A DNA stretch of 64,000 nucleotides from an uncultured Kiloniellaceae bacterium (GTDB lineage Bacteria > Pseudomonadota > Alphaproteobacteria > Kiloniellales > Kiloniellaceae): NCBI GenBank assembly GCA_947500035.1, contig CANMQP010000018.1, positions 62,001 through 126,000 on the forward strand, read 5' to 3'. Shown here in pieces: positions 1 to 6,923 of the stretch; position 1 is the stretch's first letter; each line of letters begins with the position of its first letter. A program made the translations under genes and the position numbers. The notes beneath the pieces were generated by a model, which was not told the origin of the DNA, ran no database searches, and saw nothing but the letters and a program-made list of their open reading frames with translations.

Positions 1-372
1 GATGGTGGTAAAGGCGCCCTGCGTAATCAGAAAGGGTAGACGAGACCAGATAAAATCGTAGCTGAGGCCGAAGGAGTCGAAGAAGGCCAGCGCGAGAAAC
101 AGCAGCTCGCACCAGACGATCCCGACCTGCCATCTGAACGGCAGATGCCGCAGGCCCTCCAGATTGGCGACGATGACCAGCGAAAGCACCAGCGCCGCGG
201 CAATGCGGATGTGCCAGCCTGCTTCGGCCGCCGGCGCGATCAACTCGCCGAAAAAGCCGCCGCCGATGTTCGCCGTCACCAGGACGAAGAAGGAGACGAT
301 AAAAATGAGTGCGGGGCGCTGGAACCTGGAGAGATCCAGGTTCGCCGGCGCCCCGGGTTCTTGTGAAGACAC
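1..372 (-). CDS. Amino-acid ABC transporter permease, N-terminal part (cut by the window edge)
   Basis: Only the first ~124 residues are in the window. The frame opens with GTG at 372, 12 bases after the stop of the binding-protein gene, and stays open to base 1. The protein starts with a short polar stretch (SSQEPGAPANLDLSRF), then hydrophobic segments around residues 20-35, 57-70 and 83-97. It ends in LPFLITQGAFTTI, which resembles the opening of the His/Glu/Gln-type permease core. I infer an inner-membrane permease importing the ligand of the upstream binding protein. The extra N-terminal membrane segments match the longer permeases of this family. The ATPase gene should lie beyond the edge. 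A start other than GTG 372 is possible because no strong ribosome-binding site is seen. Confidence 0.75.
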   Translation of the reverse strand, partial: MSSQEPGAPANLDLSRFQRPALIFIVSFFVLVTANIGGGFFGELIAPAAEAGWHIRIAAALVLSLVIVANLEGLRHLPFRWQVGIVWCELLFLALAFFDSFGLSYDFIWSRLPFLITQGAFTTI

Positions 373-384
373 GCGATACGCCGG

Positions 385-1224
385 TCAGTTGGCGGAGGTG
401 AAATCGGTGCCGTACCACCTGATCGACAAAGCCCGAAGAGTGCCGTCGTCATGCATTGCCTTCACGATCTCGGCTACCTTTGCCGAGAACTCGGGATCAC
501 CCTTGTCGACCGCAACGGCCAGCGGCTCGTAGAAGGCAGGCTCCCCAATGACTTTCACGGGATAGCCGTTCTTAATCGCTTCATCGATGGTCGGACGTGC
601 GCTCAAGAGCCCGTCGAGCCGGGCGCCGTCGCCCAGGCGCAGATCGTCGAGCACATTGATATCGGTCTCATAAGTGCGGATCTCGCCTGCGGTCACATCA
701 TAGGTGAATTCCGGCGTACCCTCGGCATCGATCACGAGGTTTTTGTTGAGGTAGGCTTCATAGGTGCAGCCGCCGCAAACACCCAGCTTCTTGCCGTTCA
801 GATCCGCCGCCGAGGTTGCAGCTGAATCCTTGTGCACGGCGAAGGCCGCCGGCGTGTAGTAGTAGACCGCCGGGAAGTCGAGCACCTTGGCCCGCGCCGT
901 GGTCGGCGTCATGGAGCCAACGGAGATATCCCAACGGCCGCCCCAGTTTCCGGCAGTGATGATTTCCCAGGCCGGGGTGACGATCTTGAGCTCCGCGCCC
1001 ATGCGATTGGCGATTTCCCTCGCGACGCCGACATCAAAGCCGTCCATCTCGTTCCGGTCGTTCAGAAAAGACTGCGGCGGATACTCAGGGTCCGAGGACA
1101 GTGTCAGCGTCTTGGTGCTCATCACCCGGTCCAGAGTCTCGCCCGCAAAGGCCGCCGGAGATGAGGGAAGTGTCATCGCGGCGGCCAGCAGAACTGCGGC
1201 ACCCGTTTGCATTAAATGTTTCAT
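385..1224 (-). CDS. Amino-acid ABC transporter substrate-binding protein, family 3
   Basis: This is a periplasmic solute receptor of the SBP_bac_3 (polar amino acid) family, about 279 residues including the signal peptide. I chose the ATG at 1224 over the one at 1260: it follows AGGGA at a workable distance, and the protein then opens with a typical signal peptide (MKHLMQTGAAVLLAAAMTLP, cleavage after AFA). The mature start (LDRVMSTKTLTLSSDPEYPP) and the DGFDVGVAREIANRMGAEL segment are family landmarks. GSMTPTTARAKVLDFPAVYY is the conserved mid-protein motif. A Cys pair (GVCGGCTYEAY) is unusual and may form a disulfide. The permease follows directly, and the dioxygenase gene lies upstream on the same strand. 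This suggests uptake of an amino-acid-like compound handled by that enzyme. The ligand cannot be read from the sequence. Confidence 0.88.
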   Translation of the reverse strand: MKHLMQTGAAVLLAAAMTLPSSPAAFAGETLDRVMSTKTLTLSSDPEYPPQSFLNDRNEMDGFDVGVAREIANRMGAELKIVTPAWEIITAGNWGGRWDISVGSMTPTTARAKVLDFPAVYYYTPAAFAVHKDSAATSAADLNGKKLGVCGGCTYEAYLNKNLVIDAEGTPEFTYDVTAGEIRTYETDINVLDDLRLGDGARLDGLLSARPTIDEAIKNGYPVKVIGEPAFYEPLAVAVDKGDPEFSAKVAEIVKAMHDDGTLRALSIRWYGTDFTSAN

Positions 1225-1273
1225 CTTGTTTTTTTCCCTGTTGTTGACGCGGCTATTCATTTGCCGCTGGTAA

Positions 1274-1290
1274 CCAAGCGCTGCGCTTGG
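1274..1290 (-). promoter_or_regulatory. Small perfect hairpin between the dioxygenase and binding-protein genes
   Basis: CCAAGCG (1274-1280) and CGCTTGG (1284-1290) form a seven-base-pair stem with a three-base loop. No T tract follows on the minus strand, so it is not a classical terminator. It sits just after the dioxygenase stop and could stabilise transcript ends or tune readthrough into the ABC genes. Confidence 0.35.
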
Positions 1291-1304
1291 CCGGTCAAAT
1301 CCCG

Positions 1305-2516
1305 TCAGGTCCGGTCCGGCGAGCTTTCCGCCTCCGCCGTTACGGTGCGCAGCGCACTCTCGAAATCCTCGTGGTTATGGTAGCAGCCACAAAAAACGCG
1401 TCTCCCACTATAGCCCATTCGTCCGTGAAGGAGACGCCAATTATCAAAAACCAAAGCCATGCCGGGGCGCAAGGGAATGGTGAGCCAATTTGCACGCTCG
1501 ATAATCCGTGCATGAAAGTCGCGGTAAGCTGCGTAGAAAGCCGTCATGCGGTCGGGCGGAAGGCTAAAGGGTGCCCGGTCGTAATTGTTGAAGCTGATCT
1601 GCCGGAGAGATCCGTCGGCCTGTGTCAGGACCGTGGGCCGCTCGGCGCGCAGATGAACGCCAGGTTCGATATAGCGGCCCGGCACGACAACGCTGCTCAA
1701 GGTCTCGAAATGATCCGGAGCCTCCCGGCGCGTCTCCTCGGCCAGGGCAAACCCGTCCACCAGAATGGACTCGCCTCCGCTGCCGTCGAATTCCCGGCAG
1801 ACGAAGGATTGCAGCCCGGGCGCATCGTGACTGTAGGTTCCGTCGGTGTGCGGCTCCAGGTATTGCGTGCTATAGGCCGTATCGTCATGGTCCTGGACCT
1901 CCGCCGAAAGGGTCCAGAGGCCGCCGAATATGGTTGTGCGGACATAGCCGATGCGGGTCAGGAAGCGCTCAATTGCCGCGTCGTCGGTGGGCACGCCCTC
2001 AACAACCGCAAAACCCAGGGCATGAACGCGTTCCAGGCACGCCTGCAGGCCGGTTTTGCTGCCAAGAACATCGTCGTGCGCGAGAGGCGACGGCAGTTCG
2101 AGAGGATCGCACCTTGACCAGAGGCGACGTGGAACCTGGGGCGCGAGATCCGCTTCCGAAGGCGCCAGGCCCGCCATGGCCGCCAGGAAATCCGCCGAGT
2201 AGCGGCTGGGCGTGCCGCTGCTTTGCCACGCGATTTCAAGGGCGGCGCCTTCGTCCAAAAGCCTGCTCTCAAGCCCACGGATGTCATTTGAGATCGTGAA
2301 GGTGTCGACCCGCCGTTGGAGCGTGTCCGGGTCGAGGCTGGCCTCGTCCTGCCCGTGATCGCGCAGCCAAAACCAGGGAAACAGAGTTTCCTGCCCGTCG
2401 CCCCACTGCAGTGACAGCCCCTCGTCCCTTGGCTCAAGTTTGGCCAAACGCGGCTCGGAGTGTTGCAAGAAACAGGCCCTCCACGAAGAACGGTGTGACA
2501 AATGAAAAGCCGGCAT
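1305..2516 (-). CDS. Trimethyllysine/gamma-butyrobetaine dioxygenase-like enzyme (TauD superfamily)
   Basis: This is an Fe(II)/2-oxoglutarate-dependent dioxygenase of about 403 residues. The N-terminal part (LSLQWGDGQETLFPWFWLRD) is the zinc-associated DUF971-like domain seen in gamma-butyrobetaine and trimethyllysine hydroxylases. The catalytic domain carries the facial triad: HTD in LEPHTDGTYS and the distal His in NWRLLHGR. RTTIFGGLW, DTAYSTQYLEPHTD, SFNNYDRAPF and FCGCYHN closely follow human TMLHE as I remember it, so trimethyllysine hydroxylation, the first step of carnitine synthesis, is the best guess. Other betaine or N-methyl substrates remain possible. The next genes on this strand are the amino-acid ABC transporter; a TetR gene and an N-demethylase diverge from it. 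ATG 2516 was preferred to an upstream TTG; the true start may lie further in. Confidence 0.82.
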   Translation of the reverse strand: MPAFHLSHRSSWRACFLQHSEPRLAKLEPRDEGLSLQWGDGQETLFPWFWLRDHGQDEASLDPDTLQRRVDTFTISNDIRGLESRLLDEGAALEIAWQSSGTPSRYSADFLAAMAGLAPSEADLAPQVPRRLWSRCDPLELPSPLAHDDVLGSKTGLQACLERVHALGFAVVEGVPTDDAAIERFLTRIGYVRTTIFGGLWTLSAEVQDHDDTAYSTQYLEPHTDGTYSHDAPGLQSFVCREFDGSGGESILVDGFALAEETRREAPDHFETLSSVVVPGRYIEPGVHLRAERPTVLTQADGSLRQISFNNYDRAPFSLPPDRMTAFYAAYRDFHARIIERANWLTIPLRPGMALVFDNWRLLHGRMGYSGRRVFCGCYHNHEDFESALRTVTAEAESSPDRT

Positions 2517-2569
2517 CACAAGCTTCAAGCCGCGCTTTCCACTTCATACTACGCCACTTATCGGCTATT

Positions 2570-2583
2570 TATGCAATTGTATA
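2570..2583. promoter_or_regulatory. Candidate operator in the dioxygenase-tetR divergent gap
   Basis: TATGCAATTGTATA is a near-perfect palindrome around CAATTG with one symmetric mismatch pair. It lies in an AT-rich part of the 197-base gap between the divergent dioxygenase and TetR-type genes, where a TetR protein would be expected to bind. The assignment is by position and symmetry only. Confidence 0.35.
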
Positions 2584-2713
2584 ATTTCAGCCTCAAGCTT
2601 CCGTGACAAGTCTGCTGCCCAAGTTTAATCTGAACGACGGCGATTGGATTGTGAGGCCTGTGTGACAAGAAAAAACGAGGTTTCATTGGCGATCGAGCCC
2701 ATGAAGGATCCCC

Positions 2714-3358
2714 ATGCCAAGACGTAGTTTCCAACATGCGCCCGAGGGCGTCCGGCGGCAGGATCTCATCAACGCCACCCTGGACTGCATCGCGGAGCAG
2801 AGCCTGCAGGGCGCAACCGTGCGCCAGATCGCATTGCGCGCAGGCGTGACCGCCGGCTTGATCCGCTATTATTTCCCGGGGAAAGACGAACTGGTGCATG
2901 CCGCCTACCGCGAGACCATGAACCGTATGACCGGGCAGGCCAAGGCCCTCGCCGACGACCACGCCCACAGGGAAAAGGCGACCCCGCGTCAGCACCTGGA
3001 GTTCTTCGTCAAGACCAGTCTCAGCCCGCCGGTCGTCGATGCGCGCACCCTCTCGCTGTGGGCCAGTTTCGTCAGTCTGATCCACGTGGATCCCGAGATG
3101 GCCGAGATCCACAAAGAGAGTTATCTGGCCTTCCGCAACGAAGTGGAGCGGTTGATTGCCGCCGTCTTTGCCGACGAAGGCCGACCCGCCCCCAAAGCCG
3201 AACTCGCGAGATCCGCGATCGCCATCAACGCCATCATTGATGGACTTTGGCTTGAGGGCTGCCTGGCTGGAGACATCTTCGGCGAGAACGATCTCGTCGC
3301 CATCGGTATCAAGGCCGTCAATGCCGTGCTGAAACCACGGGAGGACAACCAGCCGTGA
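2714..3358 (+). CDS. TetR/AcrR family transcriptional regulator, BetI-like
   Basis: This 214-residue protein has an N-terminal TetR helix-turn-helix (residues ~15-65, with GATVRQIALRAGVTAGLIRY and YYFPGKDELV). The C-terminal ligand-binding domain (WASFVSLIHVDPEMAEIHKE) is of the BetI/TetR_C_6 type. BetI controls choline/betaine genes, which fits the N-methyl-amine theme here. Its last four bases (GTGA) overlap the GTG start of the demethylase, so the two are co-transcribed and probably translationally coupled. The gene may also control the divergent dioxygenase through the palindrome at 2570. The ligand is unknown; a betaine or methylated amino acid is my inference. Confidence 0.85.
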   Translation: MPRRSFQHAPEGVRRQDLINATLDCIAEQSLQGATVRQIALRAGVTAGLIRYYFPGKDELVHAAYRETMNRMTGQAKALADDHAHREKATPRQHLEFFVKTSLSPPVVDARTLSLWASFVSLIHVDPEMAEIHKESYLAFRNEVERLIAAVFADEGRPAPKAELARSAIAINAIIDGLWLEGCLAGDIFGENDLVAIGIKAVNAVLKPREDNQP

Positions 3359-5421
3359 CGGTAAAGCCACCCTATGACCTGCTTTTCGAGCCGGTGCGGA
3401 TCGGACCTGTTACGGCCCCGAACCGCTTCTATCAGGTGCCGCACTGCAACGGCTTTGGCCATCTGCGCCCCCGGGGCCTTGCCGCCATGCGCGGCATGAA
3501 GGCGGAAGGCGGCTGGGGTGTTGTCTGCACAGAGGAAGTCGAGATCCATCCCACCTCCGAAATCTCCCCTGCAATCGAGGGCCGGATCTGGGACGACCGG
3601 GATATCCCCGCCCATCGCCTGGTCACCGATGCCATTCACGCGCACGGCGCGCTTGCCGGGATCGAACTGGTGCACAACGGACTCCACGCCCCGAACCGGA
3701 TCAGCCGCCTGCCCCCGATGGCGCCCAGCGCGGCACCCGTGGACAGTTCCGACCCCCTGCAGGCCAGGGCCATGGATCTGACCGACATCCGGAACTTCCG
3801 CCGCTGGCACCGCGAGGCCGCGCTGCGTGCCAAAGCGGCGGGCTACGACATCGTCTATGCCTATGCGGCGCACGGCATGTCGACACTGATGCATTTCATG
3901 CAGCTGCGTCATAACCAGCGCAGCGACGAATACGGCGGATCGCTGGAAAACCGCGTGCGCCTGACCCGCGAGGTCATTTCGGAGATCAAGGAGGCGGTCG
4001 GCGACAGCTGCGCCGTAGCCTTTCGCTTCGCCGTCGACGAACTGCTGGGCGAGGACGGTTTATCGGTTGAGGGCGAGGCCCGGGACATTGTGGGTCTGCT
4101 TGCCGAACTGCCCGACCTCTGGGACGTGAACGTCAGCGGCTGGGCCAACGATTCCGCGACGGCCCGCTTCGAACCCGTCGAAGGCTATCAGGAGAGTTAC
4201 ACCGCCTTCGTCAAATCCGTGACCAGCAAACCGGTGGTCGGGGTCGGCCGTTTCACCTCGCCCGACGCCATGGTTTCGCAAATCCGGCGCGGCGTTCTGG
4301 ACCTGATCGGGGCCGCCCGCCCCTCGATTGCCGATCCCTTCCTGCCCGCGAAGATCCGCGACGATCGCATTGAGGCGATCCGCGAGTGCATCGGCTGCAA
4401 CATCTGCGTCAGCGGCGATTATCTCAACGTGCCGATCCGCTGCACCCAGAACCCGACCATGGGCGAGGAATGGCGCCGAGGCTGGCACCCTGAAAAGATC
4501 GCGCCAAAGACCTCGGACGACGTGGTCCTGGTGGTCGGCGGCGGTCCCTCCGGACTAGAGTGCGCTCTGCAACTAGGCCAACGCGGCTACCGGGTCACCC
4601 TGGCCGAGGGCTCTTCCGACCTGGGCGGCCGTTGCCTGCTGGAGAGCCAATTGCCCGGCCTGACCAGCACTGTGCGGGTCAAGGACTACCGGGAAGGCCT
4701 GTTGAAGACTATGGCCGGCGTCGAGATCTATCTGGAAAGCCCGCTCGATACCGATGCCATTCTGGAATTCGGTTTTCCCCACGTCTTCCTGGCCACCGGC
4801 GCCACCTGGCGGCGCGACGGCACCGGGCGGGAGAACCACCGCCCGCTCACGGGTCTTGAGCGGCTTCCGGTCTTCACGCCAGACGACATCATGACAGGAA
4901 ACCTGCCAACTGGTGGCCGGGTCGCGGTCTTCGACGACGATCACTATTATCTTGGCGGGGTCATCGCCGAAAAACTGGCGGAAGCCGGTTGCGACGTAAC
5001 GCTGGTGACCCCTGCCCTGACGATATCGGCCTGGACCGACTTTACGCTGGAGCAGGATAAGATCATCACCGGGTTGCTTGAGAAGAACGTCGAACTCGCC
5101 GTGAGACGGAACATCGCGGAAGTTCTGTCCGGCGGCCTCCGGCTGGCGTGCACCCACACAGGCCGCAAGGAAGACCTTGAGGCAGATGCCCTGGTACTGG
5201 TGACAGCCCGCGACGCCAATGACGGCCTGTATCAATCCCTAAGCGGCGAGCCAGGCCGGCTCTCCGCCGCCGGCATCCAAAGCCTCCAGCGCATCGGCGA
5301 CTGCCTCGCTCCTGGCACGATCGCCAACGCCGTCTACCTCGGGCATTTGGCGGCACAGAACTTTCAGGGGGAAGACTGGGATGCCGCCCTCTTCAGGCGG
5401 GAAATGACCGCCCTCGCATAA
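3355..5421 (+). CDS. TMADH/DgcA-type N-demethylase (FMN, 4Fe-4S, FAD)
   Basis: This 688-residue enzyme belongs to the trimethylamine dehydrogenase/dimethylglycine demethylase branch of the old-yellow-enzyme superfamily. Residues ~1-340 form the FMN TIM barrel (NRFYQVPHCNGFG, HGMSTLMHFMQLRHNQRSDEYGG). Cys31 matches the Cys that carries covalent FMN in TMADH. Cys345, Cys348, Cys351 and Cys363 form the 4Fe-4S cluster site. After that comes a Rossmann nucleotide-binding domain (VVLVVGGGPSGLECALQLG). The length matches DgcA. Residues forming TMADH's aromatic substrate bowl look different (TEEVEIH where TMADH has TEYCSIN; CVSGDYLN where it has CISRWEI), so trimethylamine is unlikely. Dimethylglycine or another N-methyl amino acid fits better. 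The GTG start overlaps the tetR stop. Confidence 0.85.
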   Translation: MTVKPPYDLLFEPVRIGPVTAPNRFYQVPHCNGFGHLRPRGLAAMRGMKAEGGWGVVCTEEVEIHPTSEISPAIEGRIWDDRDIPAHRLVTDAIHAHGALAGIELVHNGLHAPNRISRLPPMAPSAAPVDSSDPLQARAMDLTDIRNFRRWHREAALRAKAAGYDIVYAYAAHGMSTLMHFMQLRHNQRSDEYGGSLENRVRLTREVISEIKEAVGDSCAVAFRFAVDELLGEDGLSVEGEARDIVGLLAELPDLWDVNVSGWANDSATARFEPVEGYQESYTAFVKSVTSKPVVGVGRFTSPDAMVSQIRRGVLDLIGAARPSIADPFLPAKIRDDRIEAIRECIGCNICVSGDYLNVPIRCTQNPTMGEEWRRGWHPEKIAPKTSDDVVLVVGGGPSGLECALQLGQRGYRVTLAEGSSDLGGRCLLESQLPGLTSTVRVKDYREGLLKTMAGVEIYLESPLDTDAILEFGFPHVFLATGATWRRDGTGRENHRPLTGLERLPVFTPDDIMTGNLPTGGRVAVFDDDHYYLGGVIAEKLAEAGCDVTLVTPALTISAWTDFTLEQDKIITGLLEKNVELAVRRNIAEVLSGGLRLACTHTGRKEDLEADALVLVTARDANDGLYQSLSGEPGRLSAAGIQSLQRIGDCLAPGTIANAVYLGHLAAQNFQGEDWDAALFRREMTALA

Positions 5422-5567
5422 GCCCATGATCTGACGTATAAGCATGGTTCGTTCTCTGACGATTATGCGGCCCAGGGCGCTGTTGTTTTTCGCTACAACA
5501 TCGAGAAACGATACGAACCTGCTCACCCATGTCGTTAGAGTTGGATTGAGGGGATCAATCTGTCGCT

Positions 5568-6458
5568 ATGACAAACTGGGATGATTATCGTTACTTTCTG
5601 GCCGTAGCCGAGGAAGGCAGCGTATCAGCTGCCGCGCGCAGGCTCGAAACCACACAGCCCACCGTTGGCCGCCGGATTGCCGAGCTTGAGAAACGTCTCA
5701 ACGCCAAACTCTTTCAGCGCAGTCACAATGGCTATCTCCTGACTGAACTGGGCGAGTTGGTGCGCGACCGGGTCAAAGTGATCAACGGCGAATCCCAATG
5801 GATAGAGCATAAGGTCAGCTACATCGATAAGTCGCCGATTGGGCGGGTCGTGCTCTCTACCACCGAAGACATCGGATACTTCTGGCTCTCCAACCTGCTC
5901 GGCAACTTCCATGCGGAACATCCCGAAATCGACCTGGATCTGATCATCGGCTACCACGCGGTCGACATCATCAACGGAGAGGCCGATATCGCGCTGCGGG
6001 TCGGCGATCCGCGCTCGCAGGATCTCGTCGGGCGTTGTCTCGGCCAGGTCCGCTTCGGGCTTTACGCCTCGCCCGAATATCTGGCGCGCAACCCGGAACC
6101 CAAGTGCGTCGAAGATCTGTCCCAGCACAACATCATCGAATCCGTACGCCAGATGAATAACTTCCCGCAGACCGCCTGGTTGCGGGAGAACAGCGATGGC
6201 GCCCGGGTTTCCTTCACCTGCGACAACATCATGGTCGAGCTCTCGGCGGTCGAGGCTGGATTGGGCATCGTCGCCCTGCCCGTCTACATGATTTCCAACA
6301 CGGCGAACGTGCAGCAGATCCTGAAGGAGGATTTCGATCTGGCGCTCGATCTCTGGCTCCTGACCCACCGCGACCTGATCAAGATCCCGCGCATCCGGGC
6401 CGTCATCGATTTCCTCACCGAGCACGTTCACGACCGCCTGATCCCCGAGCGGGCGTGA
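5568..6458 (+). CDS. LysR family transcriptional regulator
   Basis: This is a full-length 296-residue LysR protein. The winged helix-turn-helix occupies residues ~1-60 (DYRYFLAVAEEGSVSAAARR, TTQPTVGRRIAELEKRL). An effector domain follows from ~90 (GRVVLSTTEDIGYFWLSNLL). It contains the INGEADIALRVGDP and VEAGLGIVALPVYM segments of the periplasmic-binding fold. The NWDDYRYFLAVAE opening is typical of a branch common in alphaproteobacteria. It lies 146 bases after the demethylase on the same strand, so it may regulate that cluster, but no effector can be named. Confidence 0.85.
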   Translation: MTNWDDYRYFLAVAEEGSVSAAARRLETTQPTVGRRIAELEKRLNAKLFQRSHNGYLLTELGELVRDRVKVINGESQWIEHKVSYIDKSPIGRVVLSTTEDIGYFWLSNLLGNFHAEHPEIDLDLIIGYHAVDIINGEADIALRVGDPRSQDLVGRCLGQVRFGLYASPEYLARNPEPKCVEDLSQHNIIESVRQMNNFPQTAWLRENSDGARVSFTCDNIMVELSAVEAGLGIVALPVYMISNTANVQQILKEDFDLALDLWLLTHRDLIKIPRIRAVIDFLTEHVHDRLIPERA

Positions 6459-6721
6459 TGCCGCAGATTTGGTGGAAGAGATATGCGACCCTGCCGGGTT
6501 TCAGGACGAAGCGGAACTACGGACGGCCGCCGCAAGCGGCAACACACATACCCTAGCGGAAGACCAAACAAGATATTGATTCTATTTACTTATTAGCGAT
6601 GTTTTATCAATTCGAAACTTCTAGAAACCCAGTCTCCAAGAAATAGCGGCACAACAACTCAATAGATTTTTTCTTGACCCTTTTCCCCAAATGAGAGAGA
6701 AGGCGTCCGAGGTTTACATTC
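6459..6721. other. Intergenic region upstream of the RNA-ligase leader
   Basis: No gene is visible in about 260 bases. The first 100 bases are GC-rich. From about 6560 the DNA is AT-rich (for example TATTGATTCTATTTACTTATT), which suits a promoter for the leader RNA, although I cannot point to a clear -35/-10 pair. Confidence 0.4.
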
Positions 6722-6850
6722 ATGACGACAGTTACTACCCCCTTCGCGCCCAAGCACACCCGGTCCCAAGCCGCGGTGTCAGAAGGCTTTCATTCAGACG
6801 TGTGCCCCGGGTACGCGGCTGGAAGCCTGTGCGCGTCGAGATTGATGTAA
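6722..6850 (+). CDS. Putative leader peptide, 42 residues
   Basis: This ORF starts with ATG nine bases after GAGG and ends with TAA 26 bases before the terminator stem. It begins MTTVTTPFAPKHTRS; five of its first 13 codons are Thr. It overlaps both alternative hairpins of the leader. I do not recognise the peptide, and its role may lie in being translated rather than in the product. It could also be a chance ORF. Confidence 0.45.
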   Translation: MTTVTTPFAPKHTRSQAAVSEGFHSDVCPGYAAGSLCASRLM

Positions 6851-6876
6851 CCTCACTTCTCTCGCACAGCTATTCG

Positions 6877-6907
6877 AAGCCGCTTCCATCCTGAAGCGGC
6901 TTTTTTT
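6877..6907 (+). terminator. Intrinsic terminator just before the RNA-ligase gene
   Basis: AAGCCGCTTC (6877-6886) pairs with GAAGCGGCTT (6893-6902) in a ten-base-pair stem with a six-base loop. Seven consecutive T (6901-6907) overlap its end. The strength and position, 16 bases before the ATG, mean ligase transcription must read through it or be controlled by it. Confidence 0.85.
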
Positions 6908-6923
6908 GTATTTGGAGTTTGTC

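Larger units (their letters stand above)
6709..6907 (+). promoter_or_regulatory. Candidate transcription attenuator/riboregulator of the RNA-ligase gene
   Basis: The element combines a ribosome-binding site (GAGG 6709-6712), a 42-codon leader ORF (6722-6850), two alternative hairpins and an intrinsic terminator. Hairpin A pairs AGCCGCG (6769-6775) with CGCGGCT (6814-6820). Hairpin B pairs AGGCTTTC (6784-6791) with GGAAGCCT (6821-6828), one G-U pair. Their arms interleave and their 3' arms abut, so they are probably alternatives. TGGAAGC (6820-6826) can also pair with GCTTCCA (6882-6888), and GCGGCT (6815-6820) with AGCCGC (6878-6883). Both would invade the terminator 5' arm. A set of competing structures ending in a terminator 16 bases before the ligase start is what attenuators look like. 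Whether translation or a ligand sets the switch is unknown. Confidence 0.6.

Noticed and set aside
2558-3370. 270-residue minus-strand frame opposite tetR
   Set aside because: The plus strand encodes an unmistakable TetR protein; the minus frame has no domain or ribosome-binding site.
6769-6828. H-type pseudoknot formed by hairpins A and B of the RNA-ligase leader
   Set aside because: The two 3' arms are directly adjacent with no connecting base, while the first stem has seven pairs. A classical H-type fold would need a loop there, so alternative hairpins are more likely.
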